From assembly GCA_964633205.1 (NCBI GenBank), contig CAZWFN010000060.1:1-34592 (forward strand): DNA of 34,592 nt, in the 5' to 3' direction. This DNA is from CAYVQE01 sp964633205. GTDB taxonomy: Bacteria > Myxococcota > B64-G9. Below, piece after piece: positions 8,220 to 14,999 of the stretch; within the stretch, counting starts at the first letter, position 1, and each line of letters opens with the position of its first letter. The notes beneath the pieces are model-generated. The model made no database searches and had not been told where the DNA came from. It saw nothing but the letters and a program-made list of their open reading frames with translations. Both the position numbers and the translations under genes were made by a program.

Positions 8220-8855
8220 ATGGCCAAAACATCCAAGATCGAAAACCTGCTGGCGGCGCTGGAGCGGCTGACCAAGCGCGAGCGCTACATGGTCGCCGGG
8301 GTGACGGTCACCTTCGTCATCTTCGTCAGCTTCCTGGTGGGCATGTGGATCTCGTCCAGCCTCCATGCCACCGAACGGCGGGTCGAGGCCAAGACCGTCA
8401 GCCTGCGCATGCTGGTCGATCGGCGCCACGACTTCCGGCAGGCCAAGCGGCGCATCCAGCAGGCCAAGCGCACCATTCGCCAGGGGCGCAACATCCAGCT
8501 GATGGGCACGGTGGAAGACTACGCCACCCAGCTGGGGGTGCTCATCGAGGACATGCAACCGCGCTCGCCGGCGGTCAACGCCGATACCGGGGTGGCCGAG
8601 GAGAGGGTGGAGGTCAACATCAAGACCATCAACATCGATCGGCTGGTCGACTTCTTGCGCCAGCTCGAGCGTCGGGCCGACACCATCGCGGTGCGCAAGC
8701 TGCACCTGAAGCAGAGCTTCCAGCAACCCGACAAGTTGGAGGTCAACCTGACGGTGTCGAACTTCAAGATCGTCGACGATGGCCGCGGCGAGCCGGAGCA
8801 GCCCGAGGACTCGGGGCGCGACGACAAAACCGCCTCCAGCCGGTCTAAGGGTTGA
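8220..8855 (+). CDS. gspM: GspM/PilO-type assembly platform protein
   Basis: Bitopic inner-membrane partner of GspL. It has a short cytoplasmic N-terminus with a basic KRERYM motif, one transmembrane helix at about residues 22-45, and then a long helical coiled-coil region (residues 50-90, rich in Arg, Lys and Gln). A PilO-like ferredoxin fold follows (VEVNIKTINIDRLVDFLRQLE ... LEVNLTVSNFKIV). The tail after residue 185 is polar and probably disordered. The length of 211 aa fits. gspN begins 10 bp downstream. Confidence 0.87.
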   Translation: MAKTSKIENLLAALERLTKRERYMVAGVTVTFVIFVSFLVGMWISSSLHATERRVEAKTVSLRMLVDRRHDFRQAKRRIQQAKRTIRQGRNIQLMGTVEDYATQLGVLIEDMQPRSPAVNADTGVAEERVEVNIKTINIDRLVDFLRQLERRADTIAVRKLHLKQSFQQPDKLEVNLTVSNFKIVDDGRGEPEQPEDSGRDDKTASSRSKG

Positions 8856-8865
8856 GGAGGCGGCC

Positions 8866-9792
8866 ATGCAGAACCCGATCCTGCGCTATACCGTCTACGC
8901 GGTCTTTTTCCTGTTCTGTTTGGTGTTCTTCACCGTCCAGGGATTTCCCATCAGGGTGGTCCAGGGACGCATCCAACGCGAGGCCGAGCGCCGGCTGGGC
9001 ATGAAGATGACCACCGCCCAGATGGAAGTGCTGTTTCCCAACGGCGTCGAGGCTGACAATGTGCGGCTGATGAAGCCGGGCCGCGAGGGCCAGCCGGGGC
9101 TGGCCGTGCTGATCACCCGGGCGTCCGGCCGGGTCTCGCTGTTGGGCTTGCTGGCCGGCGATGTGGACGTGTCCTTCGACGCCGAGCTGCTCGACGGCAA
9201 GGTCGAGGGCGACCTGGGCCTGGACGGCGCGACCAAGACCGTCGACGTCGAGCTGCACGCGCTCGACCTGAGCCGCCTGCCCGTCTGGCAGCAGCTGCTG
9301 GGCCTGCCGCTGACCGGCAAGCTCACCGGCCAGGTGGACCTGAAGCTCAATCCGGCGGACATCAAGTCGGCCGCGGGCAGCCTGGCGTTGTCGCTGGAGC
9401 AGGGCGCGCTCGGCGCCGGCAAGATCCGCGGCCTGTCGACCCCGCCGATCCGGCTGGGCAAGACCGAGGCCAACCTGGAAATCGAAAAGGGCAAGGCCGA
9501 GCTCAAGACCTTCAGCGTGCGCTCGGACGACATCGAGGCCAGCCTGGACGGCTACCTGCTGCTGCAACCCGAGCTGACCCACACCAGCGCCCGCTGCACC
9601 CTGCGCTTCAAGCCCTCGGCCACGTTCCTGTCCGACAACCCCAAGTTCAATGACATCATCCAGCTCAGCGGCATGAACCGCGCCAAGGACGGCGAAGGCT
9701 TTTTCTCCTACTCGGTCTACGGCCGCCTCGACCACCCCACCTTCCGCCCCCACCGCGGCGGCAGCAACCGCCGCACCCCCGGCCGCCGCTGA
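8866..9792 (+). CDS. gspN: GspN, AsmA-like inner-membrane protein of the type II secretion operon
   Basis: Last gene of the secretion operon. One N-terminal transmembrane helix (residues about 7-27, YTVYAVFFLFCLVFFTVQG) is followed by a beta-rich periplasmic domain. Repeated short strands such as GKLTGQVDLKLN and IEASLDGYLLL are typical of GspN/AsmA-type folds. The C-terminus becomes basic and low-complexity (HRGGSNRRTPGRR). The ATG at 8866 follows a strong gaggagg ribosome site, although the frame is open further upstream inside gspM. The length of 308 aa is normal for the GspN form found next to gspM in deltaproteobacterial operons. Its exact role is poorly defined even in model systems. 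Confidence 0.85.
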   Translation: MQNPILRYTVYAVFFLFCLVFFTVQGFPIRVVQGRIQREAERRLGMKMTTAQMEVLFPNGVEADNVRLMKPGREGQPGLAVLITRASGRVSLLGLLAGDVDVSFDAELLDGKVEGDLGLDGATKTVDVELHALDLSRLPVWQQLLGLPLTGKLTGQVDLKLNPADIKSAAGSLALSLEQGALGAGKIRGLSTPPIRLGKTEANLEIEKGKAELKTFSVRSDDIEASLDGYLLLQPELTHTSARCTLRFKPSATFLSDNPKFNDIIQLSGMNRAKDGEGFFSYSVYGRLDHPTFRPHRGGSNRRTPGRR

Positions 9793-9922
9793 CCGGCCGC
9801 AAGGCTCGCCCCGGACATCGACCGACGGCTTACCAATTCCGCACAGCCGGACAAGGGGCGTCCATCTCCCCTCGCCCGGGGTCCCGACCCGGATTCCGCG
9901 GGATTGAACACCACCTTTGTTT

Positions 9923-9964
9923 CACAGCGCGGCTCATCAGCCGTAACCAAAAAAACCGCGCAGT
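9923..9964 (+). repeat. Direct repeat copy 1 (42 bp), left boundary of the nucleotidyltransferase island
   Basis: A 42-bp sequence beginning cacagcgcggctcatc and ending accgcgcagt. It is shared without mismatch with 10866-10907, and from its second base with 11010-11050. Inside it are a hairpin (CGGCT-catc-AGCCG, 9930-9943), outer arms GCGCGG (9927-9932) and CCGCGC (9956-9961), and an A7 tract (9949-9955). All copies point the same way. Confidence 0.95.
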
Positions 9965-10013
9965 GCTACTGAGAATCTTCGCGGGACGCGAAGATTCTCG
10001 CGGTTGGTAGTAC
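9963..10013. repeat. Two-part perfect hairpin next to repeat copy 1
   Basis: The core is a perfect 13-bp inverted repeat with a 3-nt loop (arms 9971-9983 and 9987-9999, GAGAATCTTCGCG). Beyond a 1-nt/7-nt internal loop lies an outer 7-bp stem, GTGCTAC (9963-9969) with GTAGTAC (10007-10013), which has one possible G-U pair. It lies between the convergent ends of gspN and the nucleotidyltransferase. No T-run follows directly on either strand, so a rho-independent terminator is not supported. It may be a terminator of another kind, a recombination site or a small inserted palindrome. Confidence 0.85.
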
Positions 10014-10039
10014 AGCATCCGTCCCGCGGTAATGGGCGG

Positions 10040-10603
10040 TCAGCTTCCTTGCTCCAGGTCTCGAAAGAAGCGCTCCAGTAGATCCCCGAGGGCCAGATCG
10101 CTGGCCCAGCGCCGAAGGTAGTCGCCATCAAGGGCTGCACCCTGCACCCGCGCCACGTCCAGTGCATCGCGGTACTGGCGCTCCGACTCGCCCGCCCGTG
10201 ACCACTCCAACTTGGTCAAGACGACGTCCTCCGGACTGGCGAGCCAACGGTCGCGGCCAGCCAGCGGCGACTTGCGACGCCTCGCGAATTCCTCGCGGCT
10301 GTATGGCCGGCTCTTGCGCACGATAAGGTCTATCTTGAATCCCGAATCCAGGTGCACCAGGTTGAACATGCCACGACGATGTAGGGCGTCGACGGCCGCT
10401 TCCCGGCTCACATAGAACTGATCGTCGACTGCGTCGACCAGAACGTTGAGAGATTCGCGATCCAACTCGACTACGACGTCGGCGTCGTAGGTCGCGCGCG
10501 GCATGCCGTGCACGTTGCTCGCCCACGAACCGGCCACCATATACGGAATCCCACACTCGTCCAGGAGCGTGAGAACGAGGTCGACGACCTGCTCGACGGT
10601 CAC
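10040..10603 (-). CDS. Nucleotidyltransferase of the AbiEii/MNT type (candidate toxin partner)
   Basis: A 187-aa protein of the polymerase-beta nucleotidyltransferase superfamily. The motif reads AGSWASNVHGMPRATYDADV, so the Gly-Ser (residues 25-26) and the two metal aspartates (D40 and D42) are present. A third carboxylate lies in FKIDLIV (D92). The later ASPEDVVLTKLEW segment is typical of AbiEii-like and MNT-like nucleotidyltransferases. It starts with GTG at 10603, and its first bases overlap the stop of the upstream gene (GTGA, 10600-10603), so the two are translationally coupled. Base and codon use look less GC-biased than the neighbours. Such pairs often act as toxin-antitoxin or abortive-infection modules, but the substrate cannot be read from sequence, and a non-toxic resistance-type enzyme is possible. 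Confidence 0.85.
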   Translation of the reverse strand: MTVEQVVDLVLTLLDECGIPYMVAGSWASNVHGMPRATYDADVVVELDRESLNVLVDAVDDQFYVSREAAVDALHRRGMFNLVHLDSGFKIDLIVRKSRPYSREEFARRRKSPLAGRDRWLASPEDVVLTKLEWSRAGESERQYRDALDVARVQGAALDGDYLRRWASDLALGDLLERFFRDLEQGS

Positions 10604-10851
10604 GGGGCGAGGTCCGGGGCGTCGGAGTACGCGGCCCGCCAGAGTTCCGGAGCGAGAAGCAGGCGGAACAGGGCTAGGTCGACCTCACGCTCGGTGTAGT
10701 CAGGGTGTCGCTGCCGGATGCCCGCCCTGAGCAGCGACCGGCTCGACTGGGACATCTCAAGCGCTCGTCGGCCCCGGCCTTCCGGACCGAGACGTCGCAC
10801 GCATTCGATTTGTACACCGAACGCTTCAGGACTGGTATCGGAAACCGGCAT
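10600..10851 (-). CDS. Small protein coupled to the nucleotidyltransferase (candidate antitoxin)
   Basis: An 83-aa helical, Arg/Leu/Glu-rich protein. The core (VRRLGPEGRGRRALEMSQ, then AGIRQRHPDYTEREVDLALFRLLL) resembles small conserved proteins often found just upstream of AbiEii-like or MNT-like nucleotidyltransferases; this is from memory of the family, not a search. The ATG at 10851 is preferred over an upstream in-frame codon at 10893, because the longer form would begin inside the direct repeat. A TATACT box lies only 8 bp upstream of the ATG. The stop overlaps the nucleotidyltransferase start by 4 bp. An antitoxin role is inference from arrangement. Confidence 0.75.
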   Translation of the reverse strand: MPVSDTSPEAFGVQIECVRRLGPEGRGRRALEMSQSSRSLLRAGIRQRHPDYTEREVDLALFRLLLAPELWRAAYSDAPDLAP

Positions 10852-10858
10852 GGAGTGC

Positions 10859-10867
10859 AGTATAGCA
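10859..10867 (-). promoter_or_regulatory. Extended -10 box for the nucleotidyltransferase pair
   Basis: On the minus strand this reads TGC-TATACT, an extended -10 element, ending 7 bases before the ATG at 10851. The TGC part lies at the edge of repeat copy 2. Any -35 would fall inside the repeat, but I see no good match there. Transcription would start at or just before the start codon, giving a leaderless or nearly leaderless mRNA. Confidence 0.45.
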
Positions 10868-10909
10868 CAGCGCGGCTCATCAGCCGTAACCAAAAAAACC
10901 GCGCAGTAC
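10866..10909 (+). repeat. Direct repeat copy 2, at the left edge of the N gap
   Basis: Identical to copy 1 over 42 bp (10866-10907) and identical to copy 3 over 43 bp (10867-10909). It runs directly into the Ns, so the contig ended within or at the end of this repeat. It may be the same physical copy as 11010-11052. Confidence 0.93.
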
Positions 10910-11009
10910 NNNNNNNNNNNNNNNNNNNNNNNNNNNNNNNNNNNNNNNNNNNNNNNNNNNNNNNNNNNNNNNNNNNNNNNNNNNNNNNNNNNNNNNNNNN
11001 NNNNNNNNN
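10910..11009. other. Assembly gap of exactly 100 N
   Basis: A 100-N placeholder flanked on both sides by the same 43-bp repeat. A fixed 100 N usually means unknown true size. The break is most simply explained by the repeat itself. The gap could hide anything from nothing (a collapsed single repeat) to another repeat-bounded cassette. Confidence 0.97.
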
Positions 11010-11052
11010 ACAGCGCGGCTCATCAGCCGTAACCAAAAAAACCGCGCAGTAC
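11010..11052 (+). repeat. Direct repeat copy 3, at the right edge of the N gap
   Basis: 43 bp identical to 10867-10909, in the same orientation. It lies 71 bp beyond the 3' end of the MutS-like gene. After the shared cagtac the sequence diverges from copy 1, where the hairpin begins. Confidence 0.93.
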
Positions 11053-11123
11053 AACAGGGCGCAGACAGAGGCAGGCCAGTGCCGGGGATCCAATCGGAGA
11101 TGACCGCCCTGGCGCAAGTGGGA

Positions 11124-12752
11124 TCACCGATCTCGATCGCGGCGCTTCGCGTCGCTGTCGGCCTCAATGTCTGTTTCGGGGATGCCCTCCAGGCGTTTCG
11201 CATTGGCGGCCGCCGAGGACAGGATTTGCCGCGGCAGGCCGTGGCGCTCGAGCAAGGCCAGCGCGTTGCTGCTGCCGGCCAGGCCGCGGCGCAGCCGGTA
11301 GTCGCAGCGCGGCTGCCCGGCGTCGTGTTGCTCGGTAAAGTGGACGCGCTCGAAGGTGGAACCGACCAGCTGCTGCACGGCCAGATCATGGGTGGCGAAC
11401 AGGACGCAGTGGCGCTCGGCCAGGTAGTTCGCCACGGCCGCGGCCGCCGCCGCCCGCTCCAGCGGATTGGTGCCGCGGAACAGCTCGTCGATGATGCACA
11501 GACAGGGATGCTCAGCGCTGCAGGCGACCAGCAGCCGCTCGACCGCATCGAGCTCGGCGGCGAACAGGCTGCGCCCTTGGGCCAGGTCATCGGTCACATC
11601 GATCAGGGTGCCGATGGCGAAGCAACTCGCCTCGTACTCGCGCGCCGCCACTGTGTCCACCGTCTGGGCCAGCAAGGCGCCTAGGGCCACCGTCTTGAGC
11701 CAGGTGCTCTTGCCGGACATGTTGCAACCGGTCACCAGCTGGCTGCGGCCGTCGAGTGCGATGTCGTTGCCGACGGCGCTTTCGAGCGCCGGATGGCGCA
11801 GGTCGACCGCCCGCAGCCGGCGGCCCGTCGCGGTCAGCTCCGGCCGGCACCAGACCGACAGGCTGCGGCGGTAGGAAGCGATGGCCAGGCAGCAGTCGAC
11901 GCGGCCGACGGCGCGAAACAGGCGGGCCAGCTCGGCCTGCCGGGCGGCGATGGCTCGATGCAGCCCGCTGTAAGCGCGCACCTTGCCCAGGGTGACGATG
12001 TGGACGTACTCCAGCAGATAGGTCGGATCCGGCAGCCGGACCAGAGCGCACTTGCGGGCCAAGGCACGACAACGGTCCAGGCTGCGGTCGATCTCGGCGG
12101 CAGCGGGCAGGTCCGCGCCCAGGCTTGCCCGCAGCCCGGCGGCGGTGCGCACCAGCCGGCCGAGGCTGGCCAGCACGTCGATCTGGACGCCGAACACCTG
12201 CTCGTAGCGAAAGTGGATCAGCAGATTGAGCGCGAACAACACCAGCGCGCCGATGCCGAGCAAGGGTACGAACAAGGCCGCAGCGACAAACCCCAGCGAG
12301 ACCAGGGCCAGCGGCCGCACCAGCCAAAGCGGCAGCGGCGGCCGCGGCAGGTTTTGCCAGATCAAGCGCGGCAGGAAGTAATCGCTGTCTTCATCGAGCC
12401 GGACCAGCTCGCGCCAGGCGGCCGAGCGCAACAGCGCGTCTTCGGCGAATCGGCCGCGCAGCCGCTCGTCGGCATCGAACCCACCAGGTGCCAGCCGGGG
12501 ACGGACCAGTTGCCTGTAGAGCACCTGCGCGCCGGGGCTCGAGGCCGTGTGGTCGAGTGCTGAAAACACCAGATCGAAGTCGAGATCGGAGCAGACCCGT
12601 TCATCCAGTCGCCGGGACGACCCGGGCGGCTGCTCCCCCTCGGTCATCTGGTCGTAGAGCCGACAACGATCGACAGGCCTTGCCGGGTGCCCTTGCCGAC
12701 CCCAGCGCTGGTGCAAGCGGGCCAGCCGAAAGCGTCGCGTCATCCGCCCCAC
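11124..12752 (-). CDS. MutS-family ATPase with membrane segments
   Basis: A 542-aa protein whose C-terminal half is a MutS-type ABC ATPase. The Walker A reads GCNMSGKSTWLKT (about residues 347-359), the signature/Q-loop region contains SLFAAELDAVERLL, and Walker B is CIIDELFRGTNPLE followed by a FATHDL switch histidine. The N-terminal half lacks a recognisable mismatch-recognition domain. Instead it has two strongly hydrophobic stretches (about residues 145-185, LALVSLGFVAAALFVPLLGIGALVLFALNLL), so it is probably membrane-anchored, as in a known but poorly studied group of MutS-like proteins. Canonical mismatch repair is unlikely. The chosen start is GTG at 12752, after a GGAGGGGGG stretch; ATG at 12743 is an alternative. 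Product name and role remain unknown. Confidence 0.85.
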   Translation of the reverse strand: MGRMTRRFRLARLHQRWGRQGHPARPVDRCRLYDQMTEGEQPPGSSRRLDERVCSDLDFDLVFSALDHTASSPGAQVLYRQLVRPRLAPGGFDADERLRGRFAEDALLRSAAWRELVRLDEDSDYFLPRLIWQNLPRPPLPLWLVRPLALVSLGFVAAALFVPLLGIGALVLFALNLLIHFRYEQVFGVQIDVLASLGRLVRTAAGLRASLGADLPAAAEIDRSLDRCRALARKCALVRLPDPTYLLEYVHIVTLGKVRAYSGLHRAIAARQAELARLFRAVGRVDCCLAIASYRRSLSVWCRPELTATGRRLRAVDLRHPALESAVGNDIALDGRSQLVTGCNMSGKSTWLKTVALGALLAQTVDTVAAREYEASCFAIGTLIDVTDDLAQGRSLFAAELDAVERLLVACSAEHPCLCIIDELFRGTNPLERAAAAAAVANYLAERHCVLFATHDLAVQQLVGSTFERVHFTEQHDAGQPRCDYRLRRGLAGSSNALALLERHGLPRQILSSAAANAKRLEGIPETDIEADSDAKRRDRDR

Positions 12753-12947
12753 ATCGCCCCCCTCCGCGGCTCAGGTCCATGGCCCCATGCAGCTCAGCCC
12801 CCTACCGTTCTGCGGACGCGCTGAGGCCCGATCGGGGAAGCGGCGGGCGGAGCGGAGCAAGGCTCCAGCGCCGGCCCGGTCACCAGGGGCGACCTGCCGG
12901 TCCCGTTCCGGTCGCGGGGCATGAGGGGATCGGCGGGGTCGGTCGGG
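12753..12947. other. Intergenic stretch with no recognised element
   Basis: 195 bp between the FHA gene stop and the MutS-like gene start, both on the minus strand. It is GC-rich. I see no convincing promoter or terminator hairpin with a T-run. Confidence 0.6.
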
Positions 12948-13592
12948 TCAGCGGACGGCGAACTTGAACTTCTCGTCGCAGATGAAGATCTCGTCGCCGT
13001 CGCGGATCTTCATCTTCTCGATGCGCTCGCCCTTGTACCAGGTGCCGTTGGCCGAGCCGAGGTCCTCGATGAAGAACTCGCCGCGCTCGCGGGTGATGAT
13101 GGCGTGCTCGCGCGAGACCTTGACCGAGTTGATGACCAGGTCGCACTTGCTGGAACGGCCGATGATGTAGATGTCCTTGTCGATCTTTTCGGTGTCGCCG
13201 TCCTCGTTGACGATGTACAGCCCGGACTCTTCCTTCTTGGGCCGCGGCGCCGGCCGCGGCGGCCGCTTGGCCGGGGCCGGCGCCGGCGCCGGGGCCGGCT
13301 TGCGCCCGCCGGCCTCGCGGGTGCGGCCGGGGGCGAACTTCTGCTGCGCTTGCTTGGCCGGCGGCGGCCGGGTGGGTTTGGCCGCCGGGGCCGGCATCTT
13401 CTCCTCGCCCGCCGGCGGCGCCGCGTCGGTGGGCACCGGGTTGATGTAGCCCATCCGGACGGCCATCTCGAACATCGCCTGGTTGATCAACACATCGGCG
13501 TCATTACCGGACTCGTCCGCCATGGTCGAAAAGATCTCCCACAGGTTCTCGGAGATCGCCACCTGACGGGGCCTTCCCGGGGGACTGGCCAT
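12948..13592 (-). CDS. FHA-domain protein with helical N-terminus and Pro/Ala linker
   Basis: A 214-aa probable cytoplasmic phosphothreonine-binding adaptor. The C-terminal FHA domain (about residues 122-214) has the expected residues: IGRSSKCDLVI, then VSREHAIITRERGEFFIEDL and SANGTWYKGERI. The Gly-Arg, Ser-Arg-x-His and Asn-Gly-Thr groups that contact phosphothreonine are all present. Residues 10-50 form a short helical module (VAISENLWEIFSTMADE ... LINQAMFEMAVRMGY) seen in similar myxobacterial-type FHA proteins. Residues 55-120 are a Pro/Ala/Lys linker. The ATG at 13592 has a strong AGGAGG site. A Ser/Thr kinase partner is expected from family knowledge, but none is encoded here. Confidence 0.92.
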   Translation of the reverse strand: MASPPGRPRQVAISENLWEIFSTMADESGNDADVLINQAMFEMAVRMGYINPVPTDAAPPAGEEKMPAPAAKPTRPPPAKQAQQKFAPGRTREAGGRKPAPAPAPAPAKRPPRPAPRPKKEESGLYIVNEDGDTEKIDKDIYIIGRSSKCDLVINSVKVSREHAIITRERGEFFIEDLGSANGTWYKGERIEKMKIRDGDEIFICDEKFKFAVR

Positions 13593-13657
13593 CGTGCCTC
13601 CTGGCAGGCTTCAGCGAAAAACGCCTACAAAACAAGCCGCTCCAGCAATTCGGGGGC

Positions 13658-13687
13658 AGTCTATCAACCCCTTTTCGGAAATGTCAA
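13658..13687 (-). promoter_or_regulatory. Sigma70-like promoter for the FHA gene
   Basis: The minus strand reads TTGACA (13687-13682), an 18-bp spacer, then TAGACT (13663-13658). The -35 is a perfect consensus and the -10 matches at 4 of 6. It lies about 65 bp upstream of the FHA start codon. Confidence 0.55.
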
Positions 13688-13733
13688 CTTTATCGGCGGC
13701 GTGCACCGACTGCAGCCCGCCGCGGGGCCGGGC

Positions 13734-14999
13734 TCAGCCGGCCGCCAGCGTGGCGCCGTCGGCCAGGTCACCGCTGAAACGCTCCGGCTCCACCCCGGCC
13801 TCGATCACCACCTCGGCCCCGAGCGCGATTCCCCCCGGCACCCGCACCCCCTTGCCGATCACGCTCAGACCGTCGAGCTGGCACTTGCGGTAGCGCTCGT
13901 TGGCGGTGGTGGCGCGGCCGCCGCTGACCGCGCTGCCGGGGCCGATCTCGACCTGCTTGTCCAGCACCGCCCGCTGCACCCGGGCGCCGGCGCGCACCGT
14001 GCAGCCGTCCATCAGGATGGCGTCCTCGACCGCAGCGCCGGGCTCGATGGTCACGTCCGGCGACAGGATCGAGCGCACCACCCGCCCATCGACCCGGCAA
14101 CCGGCCGCGATCAGGCTGTGCTGGCAATCGGCGTCGCCGCCGAAGCGGGCCGGAGTGCGATCGCCGGCCGGATCCTGCTCGTCGCGGGTGCAGATCTCCC
14201 AGCGATCCAAATCCAGGCCGCTGTCCGGATCGAGCGCGTCCATGTTGGCGGCGAAGTAGGACGAGACGGTGCCCACGTCGCGCCAGTAGCCGTCGAAGCC
14301 GTGGCCCACCACGCGCCGCCGGTCGAGCAGGCCGGCCATGATGTCGAAGCCGAAATCGAAGCCCTGCCGGGTGGCCACCACCCGCTCCAGCGCCTCGACC
14401 AGGCAATCCCACTCGAACAGGTAGATGCCCATCGAGGCCAGTCGGGTGTCGGCCGCCGACGGCTTCTCCTCGAAACGCACGATGGTGCCGTCGGCCTCGG
14501 TCCAGACCATGCCGAAGCGGCTGGTATCCTCGGCGGCCACCTCCATCAGGGCGATGGACAAATCGGCCCGCCGATCGAGATGCTCGGCCAGCATGCGCTG
14601 GTAGTCCATGCGGTAGATGTGATCGCCGCTCAGGATCAGCACCCGCTCCGGGCGCATCTGGCGCATGAAGTCGATGTTCTGCCAGACGGCGTCGGCGGTG
14701 CCGCGGTACCAGTCGGAGGCATCCTCGCCGGTGCGCGGCGGCAGGATGCGGATGCCCCGCCGGCGGCCGCGCAGGTTCCAGGCGCCGCCCACGCCCAGGT
14801 GCCGCATCAGCGACAGGGGCTTGTACTGCGTCAGCACGCCGACCCAGTCCAGCCCGGCATGCATGACGTTGCTCAGGGCGAAGTCGATGATCCGGTAGCG
14901 GCCGGCGAAGGGCACAGCCGGCTTGGCCCGGCGCTTGACCAGCGTGCCCAACCGGGTCCCCCCGCCGCCGGCCAACAGCATCACCAAGGGCTTGCTCAC
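13734..14999 (-). CDS. glgC: Glucose-1-phosphate adenylyltransferase (ADP-glucose pyrophosphorylase), catalytic-type paralogue
   Basis: Makes ADP-glucose from ATP and glucose-1-phosphate, the committed step of bacterial glycogen synthesis. The 421-aa protein has the intact nucleotide loop AGGGGTRLGTLVKRRAKPAVPF, then YRIIDFALSN, the catalytic-aspartate block WYRGTADAVWQN, LSGDHIYRMDY and the sugar-phosphate block FEEKPSAA. The C-terminal third is a left-handed beta-helix with hexapeptide repeats (VTIEPGAAVEDAILMDGCTV). The start is GTG at 14999 behind a strong GGAAGGAGG site, and it overlaps the upstream paralogue's stop by 4 bp (GTGA). An open frame extends upstream but is a shadow of the paralogue. 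Both genes probably share the promoter at 16340-16368. Confidence 0.93.
   Translation of the reverse strand: MSKPLVMLLAGGGGTRLGTLVKRRAKPAVPFAGRYRIIDFALSNVMHAGLDWVGVLTQYKPLSLMRHLGVGGAWNLRGRRRGIRILPPRTGEDASDWYRGTADAVWQNIDFMRQMRPERVLILSGDHIYRMDYQRMLAEHLDRRADLSIALMEVAAEDTSRFGMVWTEADGTIVRFEEKPSAADTRLASMGIYLFEWDCLVEALERVVATRQGFDFGFDIMAGLLDRRRVVGHGFDGYWRDVGTVSSYFAANMDALDPDSGLDLDRWEICTRDEQDPAGDRTPARFGGDADCQHSLIAAGCRVDGRVVRSILSPDVTIEPGAAVEDAILMDGCTVRAGARVQRAVLDKQVEIGPGSAVSGGRATTANERYRKCQLDGLSVIGKGVRVPGGIALGAEVVIEAGVEPERFSGDLADGATLAAG

Noticed and set aside
9971..9999. Rho-independent terminator of the gsp operon or of the nucleotidyltransferase
   Set aside because: No T-run follows the hairpin on either strand; the T7 of the repeat is about 15 nt beyond the hairpin on the minus strand.
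10600..10893. Longer 97-aa version of the small protein starting inside the repeat
   Set aside because: The extra 14 residues are encoded largely by the repeat, and the TATACT box lies between the two candidate starts, favouring the ATG at 10851.
9923..10909. Integron gene cassette with attC sites
   Set aside because: The repeat lacks the GTTRRRY core sites and no integrase is visible. A cassette-like layout remains, but not the integron type.
9923..11052. CRISPR array
   Set aside because: Repeat length would fit loosely, but the copies are about 940 bp apart with genes between them, and there are no short regular spacers and no cas genes.
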